The notes under the pieces are model-generated. The model searched no databases, had not been told where the DNA came from, and saw only the letters and a program-made list of their open reading frames with translations. From Acidiferrobacterales bacterium (GTDB lineage Bacteria; Pseudomonadota; Gammaproteobacteria; Acidiferrobacterales; SZUA-150): a stretch of 64,000 bases of DNA. Made by a program: the position numbers and the translations under genes. The stretch lies in the NCBI GenBank assembly GCA_947258385.1, contig CAMYII010000024.1, forward strand, positions 1 through 64,000, given 5' to 3'. Shown piece after piece: positions 18,203 to 28,065 of this stretch (positions are counted from its first letter, which is position 1; every line of letters starts with the position of its first letter).

Positions 18203-20596
18203 TTAGTAAGGCCACTTCCACTGCCTTATCTCCGGCATATCCTGACCGTACGTCCTGATGTAGTGCTTGTGCTCGATGAGCTTGTCGCGGACGGCCTGTT
18301 TGGCGTAGGCCGCGATCGAGCCAAGCTTGGGCACCCGGTCAACGACGTCATTAACCAGGTGAAAGCGGTCCATATCGTTGAGGACCACCATATCAAAGGG
18401 CGTGGTCGTGGTTCCTTCCTCTTTATAGCCGCGGACGTGGAGATTCTTGTGATTTGTGCGGCGATAGGTCAGGCGATGGATTAACCAGGGGTAGCCGTGA
18501 TAGGCGAAAATAATCGGCCTGTCCGTGGTGAACAGTGCATCGAAGTCCCTGTCCGACAGACCGTGGGGATGTTCTTCCTTGTGCTGTAGCTTCATCAGAT
18601 TCACGACATTGATCACCCGCACCTTAAGATCGGGCGCGTGTTGCCGAAGCAGGTCGACGGCGGCGAGCGTTTCTAGCGTGGGGACATCACCGGCGCAGGC
18701 CATGACCACATCCGGTTCGCCACCTTTGTCGTTGCTGGCCCATTCCCAGATGCCAACACCGGCCGTGCAGTGCTTGACGGCGGCGTCCATATCGAGCCAC
18801 TGCGGTTGCAGCTGCTTACCGGCGACGATGACGTTGATATAATCGCGGCTGCGCAGACAGTGGTCGGTGACCGACAGCAGCGTATTGGCATCAGGGGGCA
18901 GATACACCCGGATGGTATCGGCCTTTTTGTTCACGACATGATCGATAAAGCCGGGGTCCTGGTGGCTGAAGCCATTGTGGTCCTGCCGCCAGACATGGGA
19001 GGTCAGCAGATAGTTCAACGAGGCGATGGGGCGCCGCCATGGAATTTCGTTTCTCGTGACCTTGAGCCACTTGGCGTGCTGATTGAACATCGAATCGACG
19101 ATGTGAATAAAGGCCTCGTAGCAAGAGAAAAAGCCGTGACGGCCGGTGAGCAAATAACCCTCGAGCCAGCCCTGGCAGGTGTGCTCGCTCAAGATTTCCA
19201 TCACCCGTCCGTCGGGGGACAGATGATCATCCTCCGGAATGATCGGGTCCATCCAGGTTCTGTCTGTCAGCTCGAACAAGGCACTGAGACGATTGGAGGC
19301 GGTTTCGTCCGGACCGAATACCCGGAAATTGCGCTTGTCCATGTTGAGCTTCATCACATCGCGCAAAAAGCGCCCCATTACGCGCGTGGATTCGCCGAAT
19401 TCATGACCGGGTTGCGGCACATCGAGTGCATAGTCACGAAAGTCGGGCATTCTGAGGTCCTTGAGCAGCAGTCCACCGTTAGCGTGAGGGTTGGCGCCCA
19501 TGCGGCGGTCGCCCTTGGGGGCGAGTTCGGCCAGCTCCGGAATCAGACCGCCGTTGTCGTCGAAGAGCTCTTCGGGCTTGTAGCTCTTCATCCACTCCTC
19601 GAGCAGTTTCACATGATCCGGCTTGGTCGCCATCTCGGCGAAGGGGACCTGGTGCGAGCGCCAGAAGTCTTCGGTCTTGAGCCCGTCAACCTCTTTGGGA
19701 CCGGTCCATCCCTTGGGGCTGCGCAGGATGATCATCGGCCACCGAGGACGCTTGGCAACCCCCGAGGCACGCGCTTCCTGCTGAATGGCCTTGATTTCCC
19801 CGATGACCGTGTCCATGGTCGCCGCCATGAGCTGATGCATGGTTTCAGGCTCCCATCCCTCGACAAAGTAGGGTTTGTAACCATAGCCGATGAAGAGACT
19901 CTCCAGCTCCTCATGGCTGATGCGCGCCAGGACCGTGGGATTGGCAATTTTGTAACCGTTCAGATGCAATATCGGCAGCACGGCGCCATCGTGAATCGGA
20001 TTCAGGAACTTGTTCGAATGCCAGGCGGTGGCGAGCGGTCCGGTTTCGGCCTCGCCATCGCCCACGACGCAGGCGGCGATCAGGTCGGGGTTATCGAACG
20101 CGGCGCCGAAGGCGTGCGACACCGCGTAGCCCAGTTCGCCGCCTTCGTGGATCGACCCTGGTGTTTCCGGCGCGACATGGCTCGGCACGCCGCCGGGAAA
20201 TGAAAACTGCTTAAACAAATTGTGCATGCCCTCATCGGTTTGGGGAATGTTCGGGTAAACCTCGCTGTAGGCACCCTCTAGATAGGTATTCGCCACCACG
20301 CCAGGCCCGCCATGACCGGGACCGGCAATGTAGATCATACTGAGATCGTGCGCCTTGATCACACGGTTGAGATGGACGTAAATGAAGTTGAGCCCCGGTG
20401 TGGTCCCCCAGTGCCCAAGCAGTCTGGGTTTGATGTGCTCCAGGGTCAGCGGTTCCTTGAGCAGGGGATTTTTATAGAGATAGATTTGCCCGACGGAGAG
20501 GTAGTTGGCTGCCCGCCAATAACCATCCATCTTGCGAAGTTCATCGGCACTGAGCGGTCCTTGGGTCAAGGTTGTTGGTTTCGCGGTGTTTTCCAT
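18203..20596 (-). CDS. xfp: Xylulose-5-phosphate/fructose-6-phosphate phosphoketolase
   Basis: 797 residues, the usual length. Conserved phosphoketolase blocks are seen in order: [38 protein letters not shown], the thiamine-diphosphate motif [34 protein letters not shown], and [17 protein letters not shown]. The enzyme splits xylulose-5-phosphate (and often fructose-6-phosphate) with phosphate to acetyl-phosphate plus a smaller sugar phosphate. Acetate kinase and phosphotransacetylase lie upstream on the same strand, which are the two enzymes that use acetyl-phosphate. A gap of 741 bp separates it from ackA, so it probably has its own promoter. Which sugar it prefers cannot be told. Confidence 0.97.
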   Translation of the reverse strand: MENTAKPTTLTQGPLSADELRKMDGYWRAANYLSVGQIYLYKNPLLKEPLTLEHIKPRLLGHWGTTPGLNFIYVHLNRVIKAHDLSMIYIAGPGHGGPGVVANTYLEGAYSEVYPNIPQTDEGMHNLFKQFSFPGGVPSHVAPETPGSIHEGGELGYAVSHAFGAAFDNPDLIAACVVGDGEAETGPLATAWHSNKFLNPIHDGAVLPILHLNGYKIANPTVLARISHEELESLFIGYGYKPYFVEGWEPETMHQLMAATMDTVIGEIKAIQQEARASGVAKRPRWPMIILRSPKGWTGPKEVDGLKTEDFWRSHQVPFAEMATKPDHVKLLEEWMKSYKPEELFDDNGGLIPELAELAPKGDRRMGANPHANGGLLLKDLRMPDFRDYALDVPQPGHEFGESTRVMGRFLRDVMKLNMDKRNFRVFGPDETASNRLSALFELTDRTWMDPIIPEDDHLSPDGRVMEILSEHTCQGWLEGYLLTGRHGFFSCYEAFIHIVDSMFNQHAKWLKVTRNEIPWRRPIASLNYLLTSHVWRQDHNGFSHQDPGFIDHVVNKKADTIRVYLPPDANTLLSVTDHCLRSRDYINVIVAGKQLQPQWLDMDAAVKHCTAGVGIWEWASNDKGGEPDVVMACAGDVPTLETLAAVDLLRQHAPDLKVRVINVVNLMKLQHKEEHPHGLSDRDFDALFTTDRPIIFAYHGYPWLIHRLTYRRTNHKNLHVRGYKEEGTTTTPFDMVVLNDMDRFHLVNDVVDRVPKLGSIAAYAKQAVRDKLIEHKHYIRTYGQDMPEIRQWKWPY

Positions 20597-21337
20597 GCCT
20601 TAGTCCTCTGCTGGTTGAGCCGTGTCTTTGGATCTATTCTCAGCGTACGTTCCAGTTGTGATTGCATGCCCGGACAGGGTGGAGGCCGACGATGTCTTTT
20701 GACGCTCCCGGGGCCGTCAGCCATGCCGGTGGCGCGTGTCGCGTTTAAGTGATCCAAAGTTTCATAGCTCCCGAAGGGCGGCTGTGCATCGACAAGCGCA
20801 ATGCATTGAAGCACGGGATCACCAGTCCGTAGCCACAGGGTTGTTGCAGGGAACTCATCAGGATTCCCCTTTGTAACGCAGTATCTCGTTTCGGGCAGGT
20901 TTGACGCCAAGTCTATCGCCAAGCGCGGTGGAAGGGAAGCAGGGCACGTGGCGTCGACGCACCCTGATAACGCTGTTTTGCATTAGGGTCAGCAGGGTTT
21001 TAGTGGCGGATGATCAACCGCCACACAGATCTGGAATCATTTCTTAACCATCAATTGAGCTATTCTGCTTTTTCCTATGAGGTTGCTGGAACTTATGTCT
21101 GCCATTTACAAATCACCATTCCGTGTGCCAGGATTATCACCGGCTGATCTTTGCCAGGTGATCCGGCGCCTTTAATCTTCCAATTGCTAGTAGTTAACGC
21201 GTTGATGACGGGTCAATTATTTCGCTGAATTTCTTATCTATTGATCCCGCAACATACTCCTTGCCTGATCGATCGGGCATGCAAAGCCTGCTATCCGTCT
21301 AAGTAAACCGTAGATGTTTTTTTGAAAGGCATGTCTC
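20597..21337. other. Long gap between ackA and xfp
   Basis: 741 bp without a supported gene. The half next to xfp is GC-rich and contains a 118-codon minus frame (20566-20922) that overlaps the xfp start and has no recognisable features. The half next to ackA is AT-rich. It should hold the xfp promoter and the end of the pta-ackA transcript. Confidence 0.4.
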
Positions 21338-22555
21338 TCAGCCTGGTTCACGCTCAGCTTGAATGCAGGCTACGGTCTGCGTGGCGATTTCCAGTTCTTC
21401 GTCTGTCGGAATCACAAGAATTGAGACAGCGCTGTCGTTGCGCTGTATCTCCCGAGCCTCCCTCACAGGCATCTTATTTCTTCGCTCGTCGATGATAATG
21501 CCGAGCGCCGCCAGGCCCTCACAGGCGCGTTGCCGGATTAAAGCGGCGTTTTCGCCGATCCCACCGGTGAAGACAATCGCATCGACCCGGCCAAGCACAG
21601 CGAAATAGGCACCGATGTATTTCTTGATTCGATAGCAGTACATCTCGACCGCCAGCCTTGCCCGGTCATCGCCCGAATCTGAAAGAGACATCACCTCCCG
21701 CATGTCGTTCTTGCCGCAGATGCCCTTGAGTCCGCTTTCCGTGTTGAGCAGCGATTCGAGCTCGTCGTTAGACTTGCCCGTTGTCCTTGCCAGGAAAAAA
21801 TGGATCGCGGGATCGATATCACCGCAGCGCGTCCCCATGATCAGGCCTTCCAGCGGCGTCATGCCCATGGAAGTATCGATGCTCTTGCCGGCCCTGATCG
21901 CCGCCGCGCTGGCGCCGTTGCCAAGATGCAGCGTGATCAAGTTTAGCGCTTCGAGTGGCTTTCCTAAATGCGAGGCCGCCTGTTTGGCGACATAATAATG
22001 CGACGTGCCATGGAAACCATAGCGGCGGACGTGGTGGGCCGTATAAAGCTCATGAGGCAGTGCATAGTGGAATGCGTGTGGCGGCATCGACTGATGGAAG
22101 GCGGTATCGAACACGGCCACCTGCGGCACGTCAGGCACGAGTTCGAGCGAGACCTCGATGCCGAGAAGATTGGCTGGGTTGTGCAGCGGCGCCAGAGGGA
22201 CCATTTCGCGAAGACCTTCGACCACCTTACTACTGATCAAGATTGGTCTCTGAAAGGCCTCGCCGCCATGCACGACCCGATGGCCGATGCCGAACAGCTC
22301 GGATGGATCCCGCAGGGCATCGGATTCCCTTAACGCCGCGGCAATATGTTGCAGGCCATCACGGTGGTCCAATATCGACTGCGCGTGGACTGTCTCGTCA
22401 AAGCGACCGGAGTCGGCCGGCCGGCGGTGTATCAGCCGGCTGTCGGCCTCGCCGATCCTTTCCACCACGCCAGCGGCGATCACCGAACATCCGCCCATGG
22501 CAAACAACTGGTACTTAATGGACGAGCTCCCACAGTTGATGACGAGAACTTTCAT
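21338..22555 (-). CDS. ackA: Acetate kinase
   Basis: 405 residues from the ATG at 22555, which overlaps the pta stop codon by four bases (ATGA); a longer frame exists but adds non-family residues. Family motifs are clear: VINCGSSSIKYQLF at the start, GHRVVHGGE, VFDTAFHQSMP, RRYGFHGTSHYYV with the catalytic histidine, LITLHLGNGASAAAI, and VFTGGIGENAALIR. The enzyme interconverts acetyl-phosphate plus ADP and acetate plus ATP. Translational coupling to pta and proximity to phosphoketolase point to ATP production from sugar by the acetate route. Confidence 0.97.
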   Translation of the reverse strand: MKVLVINCGSSSIKYQLFAMGGCSVIAAGVVERIGEADSRLIHRRPADSGRFDETVHAQSILDHRDGLQHIAAALRESDALRDPSELFGIGHRVVHGGEAFQRPILISSKVVEGLREMVPLAPLHNPANLLGIEVSLELVPDVPQVAVFDTAFHQSMPPHAFHYALPHELYTAHHVRRYGFHGTSHYYVAKQAASHLGKPLEALNLITLHLGNGASAAAIRAGKSIDTSMGMTPLEGLIMGTRCGDIDPAIHFFLARTTGKSNDELESLLNTESGLKGICGKNDMREVMSLSDSGDDRARLAVEMYCYRIKKYIGAYFAVLGRVDAIVFTGGIGENAALIRQRACEGLAALGIIIDERRNKMPVREAREIQRNDSAVSILVIPTDEELEIATQTVACIQAEREPG

Positions 22556-24651
22556 GCCGATTCCAGGGTCGCCTGGGCTTGAATCGCTGTGATGGCAACG
22601 GTGTTGACGATATCCGTTACCGTACATCCGCGGCTCAGATCGTTCACCGGCTTGTTGAGTCCCTGCAGTACGGGTCCGATGGCCACGGCATCGGCGGAAC
22701 GCTGCACCGCCTTGTAGGTGTTGTTGCCGGTATTGAGGTCCGGGAAGATGAATACCGTAGCCTGACCGGCGACGTCGCTGTCCGGCATCTTGGATTTGGC
22801 GACACTCGCATCCACGGCCGCGTCGTATTGTATCGGACCCTCGATCTTCAAGTCGGGCCGTAGTTGTTTCGCAATGCGGGTCGCATTACGAACCTTGTCC
22901 ACGGCCTCACCCTTGCCCGATTCGCCGGAGGAATACGATAACATGGCGATGCGCGGCGTGATACCGAACATCTGTGCCGTGGCCGCGGAGCTGATGGCGA
23001 TATCCGCGAGCTGTTCCGCTTTGGGATTCGGATTTACCGCACAATCACCGTAAACCAGTACCCGGTCCTCGAGACACATCAGAAAGACGCTGGAGACGAT
23101 GGAACATCCCGGCTTTGTGCGGATGATCTCGAAGGCTGGACGGATGGTGTGTTGCGTTGTGTGCGCCGCGCCGGAGACCATGCCGTCCGCATCACCGTGG
23201 TGCACCATCATGGTGCCGTAGTAGCTCACATCGGCCATCGCATCGTATGCCATTTCCTTGGAGATGCCCTTGTGCCTGCGCAGCTCGTAATAGGCCTGCG
23301 CATAGGTTCTGCGCACATCCGACTCGACCGGGTCGACAATGTTTACCTCGTCCAGCGCGAGTCCGAGCGTGTTTATCTTCTGCCGGATATCATGAGGGTT
23401 TCCGAGCAGCGTAATGTCAACTACCCCGCGCAGAGTCAAGATTTCGCTCGCCCGCAAAATACGTTCGTCCATACCCTCAGGCAGGACAATACGTTTTCGT
23501 CTCGCCTTGGCCCGCTGTACCAGCTCATACTCAAACATGAGCGGAGTGACCCGGGCCGGACGGGTCACTGCGAGGCGTTTTTCGAGCTCCGCGTTGTCGA
23601 TGCCCGCCTCCATTATACCCAGGGCCACCGCGATCTTACGTTCGTTCTCCGGTACCACGGCGCCTTCAACGTTGCTCACATTCATGGCCGTCACATAAGT
23701 GTCGGTTGCAACGCTCAGAACCGGTACCGGCCACTTGCTCAGGCCTTCAATCAGCCGCTGTACCTGCGGCGCTGGTTCCAGGTCGCCGGTCAGGAGCAGC
23801 CCGGCGATCTGCGGGTAGGTCGTGGATACATCGGACAACAGGCTTCCCAGAATGATGTCTGCGCGATCGCCAGGTGTGATAATCAGACTGCCGTCCTCGA
23901 TATGGTCCAGGAAGTTTGGCAACTCCATGGCGGCGACCTTGTAATGCGCGACCTCTCGGTGAAAGCTCTCCGCCTCGCCGCTGATGCATCGGGCATCGAG
24001 CGTGCACGCGATCTCACCGACTGTGGGTTTTCCAAGCATCGCGTGCTCCGGTACCACGTAGAGCGGAACATCGTGTGGTGCCGTCCGATGCAGTTGTTCG
24101 GCGACATCATCAACCTGGTCCGTTGCGACGCGATTGACGATGGTCGCGAGGCTATCACACCCGCGTTCCGCCAGGGATTCCAGCAGCACCCGCACTGCAT
24201 CGACGATATCGGCTGTCACTTTGTTGTGCCCGTTGACCACCGGCATGAAGAGGCAGCCCAGATTGTTGGCCACGTCGACATTGAAATCAAACTCGAAGGC
24301 CGATGCGATGCCGGTAATATCCGTGCCTGCGCACAGCACCAGATCGCACTCGTGTTCCATGGCCTTGAACTTGTCCAGGATGCACTTGAGGAGTTCACTG
24401 TACCGGCCGCTGGCGGCGAGCTCGCGTGCGGTCTCGCCCGTGCAGCCGTACATGGCCTCGTAGGGGAAATCCAGATTATAGCGGTTCGCGATCAAGTGGA
24501 TAACAGGATCACGCTCTGTTCCTGCCGGGATCAACGGACGAAAGAAACCCACTCTCCTGGCATAGCCCGACAGCAGCGCCATGATGCCCAACACCACCAC
24601 GGACTTGCCGCTTCCGGGTTCTGCACTTGCAATGTATAGATTTTGCGGCAT
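22552..24651 (-). CDS. pta: Phosphate acetyltransferase, long form
   Basis: 699 residues, matching the long proteobacterial form. An N-terminal P-loop-like domain starts YIASAEPGSGKSVVVLGIM (Walker A residues 11-17), a DRTGG domain occupies the middle (LIITPGDRADIILGSLLSD), and the catalytic PTA domain fills about 370-695 (MFEYELVQRAKARRKRIVLPEGMDERILRA, VSGAAHTTQHTIRPAFEIIRT, YGDCAVNPNP). It interconverts acetyl-CoA and acetyl-phosphate. It is the first gene of the pta-ackA operon and diverges from a lipoprotein gene. The N-terminal domain in relatives is regulatory. Confidence 0.97.
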   Translation of the reverse strand: MPQNLYIASAEPGSGKSVVVLGIMALLSGYARRVGFFRPLIPAGTERDPVIHLIANRYNLDFPYEAMYGCTGETARELAASGRYSELLKCILDKFKAMEHECDLVLCAGTDITGIASAFEFDFNVDVANNLGCLFMPVVNGHNKVTADIVDAVRVLLESLAERGCDSLATIVNRVATDQVDDVAEQLHRTAPHDVPLYVVPEHAMLGKPTVGEIACTLDARCISGEAESFHREVAHYKVAAMELPNFLDHIEDGSLIITPGDRADIILGSLLSDVSTTYPQIAGLLLTGDLEPAPQVQRLIEGLSKWPVPVLSVATDTYVTAMNVSNVEGAVVPENERKIAVALGIMEAGIDNAELEKRLAVTRPARVTPLMFEYELVQRAKARRKRIVLPEGMDERILRASEILTLRGVVDITLLGNPHDIRQKINTLGLALDEVNIVDPVESDVRRTYAQAYYELRRHKGISKEMAYDAMADVSYYGTMMVHHGDADGMVSGAAHTTQHTIRPAFEIIRTKPGCSIVSSVFLMCLEDRVLVYGDCAVNPNPKAEQLADIAISSAATAQMFGITPRIAMLSYSSGESGKGEAVDKVRNATRIAKQLRPDLKIEGPIQYDAAVDASVAKSKMPDSDVAGQATVFIFPDLNTGNNTYKAVQRSADAVAIGPVLQGLNKPVNDLSRGCTVTDIVNTVAITAIQAQATLESA

Positions 24652-24777
24652 AGTATTCCGCTGGTGAGAGCATTGAAACTAGGCTTGATTTTGCCACAGG
24701 GCCATCGATTGACCTAATATGCGTGTCGCGCGAGCCCCCGGCGCTTTCATGAGATGTCAATACAGGAGGTGTTCGGC

Positions 24778-25263
24778 ATGAGACTGTTGGCCTTAGTGGT
24801 TACGGTAATCGCGCTTTCCGCATGCCAGGGTGCGGCCGAGTACGCGCAGGCCTTGTCCGAATCCTCGGTGCCCGTCGGGTCAAGATTGATCTTGAATCAG
24901 TCCCTTAGCATTCCTGCGAATACCGCCCATGTGCGTCTGCAAAGCGGTGAGATCCGGTCAGCCGGCGCGATAAAACAATATTATCCCAATTGTAATTTTC
25001 GTTTACGGATCAGAAAAGACGCGCCACAGACCGTCGAACCTGACGAGTTCGTCGTTTCCAAAGTCGCATACGGTAATGATGTTGTGGCCAGTGATAATGT
25101 TCAAAGGTACTATTCAGAGATGCATCTTCGTTCGGCAAAGCAACCGAATGTGTTCATGTTGTCCTGCCAGCAATGGAACACGCCACCGGATAGTTACTAC
25201 GTGACAGTTGATCAGATCCGTGTGGTGTTGGGCGAGATCTTCATCTTAGAATTGGCTGAATAA
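24778..25263 (+). CDS. Small lipoprotein of unknown function
   Basis: 161 residues from ATG 24778, chosen because AGGAGGTG is ideally spaced upstream; an ATG at 24754 would put the ribosome-binding site inside the gene. The signal peptide ends in the lipobox LSAC. The mature domain has a beta-rich look with NQSLSIPANTAHVRLQSG near the start and FRLRIRKDAPQTVEPDEFVV in the middle, plus two further cysteines. I do not recognise a named family. It diverges from pta and is followed by a reversed copy of repeat family A. Confidence 0.75.
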   Translation: MRLLALVVTVIALSACQGAAEYAQALSESSVPVGSRLILNQSLSIPANTAHVRLQSGEIRSAGAIKQYYPNCNFRLRIRKDAPQTVEPDEFVVSKVAYGNDVVASDNVQRYYSEMHLRSAKQPNVFMLSCQQWNTPPDSYYVTVDQIRVVLGEIFILELAE

Positions 25264-25370
25264 GCGACGCACCGCTTTCGCCGCGACCGTCAACGGCGAT
25301 GCCGGCGTGTGCCGCCGGGCGGCTCAGATTTCCAGATTTGAGAGTGATCGTTACAGACTCGGCAAGATCA

Positions 25371-25540
25371 TAAAATCAAAATAGCTCGGTAAGCCTTCAC
25401 GCCCTGGAAGCAACGTAAAGAACGCCAAGGCGCAAAGTACGCAAAGAATACTTCGAAATAAAGCGTTTTTTTCTCCGCGTACTTTGCGCCTCCGCGACCT
25501 CCGCGTTTGTTCCACAACGCCAGCGGGCGGGAGGTATCCG
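25371..25540. repeat. Dispersed repeat family A, copy 3 (reversed)
   Basis: The reverse complement of the family A consensus. AAGCCTTCACGCCCTGGAAG starts the block, followed by CAACGTAAAGAACGCCAAGG, CGCAAAGTACGC, CTTTGCGCCTCCGCGACC, and an end near GGCGGGAGGTATCCG. The left end TCAAAATA matches the TCAAAAT end of other copies. It lies about 110 bp after the lipoprotein gene and about 120 bp before the next gene. Confidence 0.85.
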
Positions 25541-25658
25541 AATCGTCGATTGGATTTGAAGTCATACCTTTCCCTGTAGTAGATTACCTCGGCCGGACCA
25601 TTGCGGCGGAACCAAACTGAGTCCCACGATATATTGCAGAGACAAGGAGTTAAGAAAA

Positions 25659-26132
25659 ATGAAAGTTATCAAACGTTGCTTAATGATTACCACATGGGTT
25701 ATTGGCGGAACGCTGGGTAACGCCATGGCTGCAGAGGTAGGCGATGCCATTGAACTGACACGGTCGGTCGTTCAAGTGGAACGAAAGGCAGTTGTCGCAA
25801 AGGCCATGGAGCTGACGCAGCAGGAGAGCCAGGCGTTCTGGCCTGTGTATAACGAATATTGGAATGACCTGAACAAAATCAACGACAGGAAGGTCAAGCT
25901 CATCATGGATTACGCAAAGAATTACGGCAACATTTCTGATGCCATGGCCAAAGACATGCTCAAAGAGTTTTTTGACATTCAGAGCGCAACGCTGAAACTT
26001 AAGAAAAAGTATGTCAGAAGATTCGAAAAAGTGTTGTCTCCCAAAAAAGTCTTCCGGTATTTTCAGACGGAAAACAAGTTGGATGCCTTGATTAACATAC
26101 AGCTGGCCAGTGAAATCCCCTTAATGAGGTAA
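25659..26132 (+). CDS. Exported helical protein with an LTxxE-FWPVYNEY motif
   Basis: 157 residues with a signal peptide ending NAMA. The mature part is almost wholly helical and charged. It contains ELTQQESQAFWPVYNEYWND, a motif shared by a group of small periplasmic proteins of unknown role that loosely resemble the LTxxQ motif of Spy/CpxP chaperones. AAGGAG precedes the ATG at a good distance. A GCGCGC-TTTC-GCGCGC hairpin follows at 26166-26181. Its function is unknown; a periplasmic chaperone-like role is only an analogy. Confidence 0.78.
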   Translation: MKVIKRCLMITTWVIGGTLGNAMAAEVGDAIELTRSVVQVERKAVVAKAMELTQQESQAFWPVYNEYWNDLNKINDRKVKLIMDYAKNYGNISDAMAKDMLKEFFDIQSATLKLKKKYVRRFEKVLSPKKVFRYFQTENKLDALINIQLASEIPLMR

Positions 26133-26165
26133 TGGCGAAGCTCAATTAAGCGATGGTGTTGGACT

Positions 26166-26181
26166 GCGCGCTTTCGCGCGC
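26166..26181 (+). terminator. GC hairpin after the exported helical protein
   Basis: GCGCGC (26166-26171), loop TTTC, GCGCGC (26176-26181), about 35 bp after the stop codon at 26132. Only a short T-rich stretch follows, so termination is plausible but not proved. Confidence 0.45.
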
Positions 26182-26251
26182 GGTTTGAGGCCCAGACCTG
26201 CCGGGTTCTGTGGCGCTTGAATAGGCTTGTGACACGTGCCGGCAGGGCACT

Positions 26252-26260
26252 GGGGGGGGG
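26252..26260. repeat. Poly-G tract upstream of the porin gene
   Basis: Nine consecutive G bases. The run lies 41 bp before the ATG at 26301. It would fall inside the coding frame if translation began at the TTG at 26217. Homopolymer runs of this size can change length by slippage. Confidence 0.8.
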
Positions 26261-26300
26261 TCAACGCATACCCGCAGGGTGCTCGTTTAACGTGGTTCGC

Positions 26301-27680
26301 ATGCGCAGAGCTTGGCCGAGGATGTCCGCGCACAGCCGAGTGGTCGCTGTTCTGGCGGTAGGCCCCGGTCTTTTCATGCTGCCTGTTGCCAGGGGCGCAC
26401 AGCCCGATTACATCATGGAAGAGCAAACGGCCCCGGCCACGGTCGAGGGCACCAAGCAACCCATTGGCGGGGGCTTTGTCGAGGAAGAACCGGTGCCGTC
26501 GTACTTTCCCGGGCTCGAGCAGAAGCTCGAGCCGCTTTCGCCTTTCTGGCGTGACACCTCATTGACGATCAAGCCGCGGACGTATTATTTCGACAGGCAC
26601 CGGGAGGAGGCCCGAGACAGCACCGCCTGGGCCCTTGGCGGCTCATTGGATTATTTATCCGGCTGGTGGCGCGAGCGCTTGCGCGTCGGGGCGGTGCTCT
26701 ATACCTCGCAGAAGCTCTACGGGCCGAGCGACAAGGATGGCACGCTCCTGCTGGAACCCGGGCAGGAGGGATTTACCGTTCTGGGACAGGCCTATCTGGA
26801 AGGCCGCTTGAATGATGAGTTATGGCTGCGGCTGGGTCGTCAGGCGTTTAACCTGCCTTATGTCAACAGGTTTGATAACCGCATGGTGCCCAATACCTTT
26901 GAGGCCTACACGCTGGGCGGGGATGCGACCGCGGACCTGGCGTTCATTGTTTCCCATGTGCGGAAAATGAAAACCCGCAACTCATCGGAGTTTGTCTACA
27001 TGTCCGAGGCCGCCGGCTTCGACGGCACCGATGAGGGGCTGACGATGGCCGGTGCCCGCTATTCCTTCGGCGCCGACGCGAATATCGGTGCGATCAATCA
27101 ATACGCCTGGGATTTTATGAATACGTTTTACGCGGAGGCCACTGCCTCGTGGAAATTGACAGACCAGACCTCCTTGCGCGCAGCGGCGCAGTACACGGAC
27201 CAGAGGAGTGTGGGCGAGGAACTGGACGGTGACTTCAGCACCCACGTGGTCGGTGGAAAGCTCGCCACAAGCCATAGCGGCGCTATTCTGAGTTTTGCCT
27301 TCAGCACGACCTCGCAGAACAGTCGCATCCGCAACCCCTTCGGCGGCTATCCGGGTTATCTGTCGCTGATGATCAAGAATTTCTATCGGGCCGGTGAGGA
27401 TGCCTGGCTGCTCGGCATGGCCTATGACTTCGGTGGCCTGGGTGTCAAGGGGCTCAGCGCCTTCGCCAATTACGCGCGCGGCAACACGCCCAATTCGGGA
27501 ACGGCGGCGTCGCCCGACCAGAGCGAGCTGGACCTCACGGTGGACTACCGCTTTCAGCATCCGGCCCTAAAGGGTCTCTGGCTGCGGCTGCGCCGGGCCT
27601 TTGTCGATCAACGAGGCAGTGACGGCGAGGACGTCGATGACACCCGCATCACTGTGAATTATGAGCTCGGACTGTTGTGA
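26301..27680 (+). CDS. OprD-like outer-membrane porin
   Basis: About 459 residues from ATG 26301; ATG 26322 gives a cleaner signal peptide (SRVVAVLAVGPGLFMLPVARG) and TTG 26217 is a third option. After a proline-rich linker, the chain shows LTIKPRTYYFDR, WALGGSLDYLSGWWRERLRVGAVLYTSQ, LWLRLGRQAFNLPYVNRFDNRMVPNTFEAYTLG and a closing strand ITVNYELGLL. This order of beta-strands with a terminal hydrophobic residue is typical of OprD-family specific porins (about 420-450 residues). They import amino acids, peptides or organic acids. The poly-G run just upstream might vary expression. No transport partner is adjacent, so the substrate is unknown. Confidence 0.82.
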   Translation: MRRAWPRMSAHSRVVAVLAVGPGLFMLPVARGAQPDYIMEEQTAPATVEGTKQPIGGGFVEEEPVPSYFPGLEQKLEPLSPFWRDTSLTIKPRTYYFDRHREEARDSTAWALGGSLDYLSGWWRERLRVGAVLYTSQKLYGPSDKDGTLLLEPGQEGFTVLGQAYLEGRLNDELWLRLGRQAFNLPYVNRFDNRMVPNTFEAYTLGGDATADLAFIVSHVRKMKTRNSSEFVYMSEAAGFDGTDEGLTMAGARYSFGADANIGAINQYAWDFMNTFYAEATASWKLTDQTSLRAAAQYTDQRSVGEELDGDFSTHVVGGKLATSHSGAILSFAFSTTSQNSRIRNPFGGYPGYLSLMIKNFYRAGEDAWLLGMAYDFGGLGVKGLSAFANYARGNTPNSGTAASPDQSELDLTVDYRFQHPALKGLWLRLRRAFVDQRGSDGEDVDDTRITVNYELGLL

Positions 27681-28065
27681 CCGCGTAGCGGGCCGGGAAT
27701 GGTCGGACATCGAGCCTGTATGGACGTCGAGCCATTATATTAGTGGGTGCTTAAACATGGGTGTCACTGCCTTCACGCCGGTTTTCAGATAGCGTGACGC
27801 TAATTCACGGGGCAGGCAGGCGGCCGCACTCGTATACGAACTCTGGGATCCTGCTAATGGAACCGCCTCATCGAGTCCTTAAACCAGACACAAAACCTCA
27901 ATTCTGTTACCTTTAACAGCAATACCGACACGTCCTGTTGTATCCGGGAGGTAATCCAAGCGTTGGCATAAATATTCAAACGCTATCGAAATACTCGAAA
28001 AAGGCTCAAACACCTAATATTGAGATGGGTATCACAGCGTATCGCAATAATAAGAAGGGCAGGCA
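27681..28065. other. Gap upstream of the PAS-GGDEF-EAL gene
   Basis: 385 bp with no supported gene on either strand. It becomes AT-rich towards 27960-28050, where the promoter of the next gene is expected. AAGAAGGGCAGGCA just before the ATG at 28066 supplies the ribosome-binding site. Confidence 0.35.

Noticed and set aside
18770-20203. 477-codon plus-strand frame opposite xfp
   Set aside because: The minus strand encodes a clear phosphoketolase across the whole span; the plus frame is composition-driven.
20566-20922. 118-codon minus frame upstream of and overlapping xfp
   Set aside because: No ribosome-binding site, no recognisable domain, and it overlaps the xfp start in another frame.
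23149-24639. 496-codon plus-strand frame opposite pta
   Set aside because: Shadow of pta. The protein is rich in His and Arg, as expected from reading a GC-rich gene backwards.
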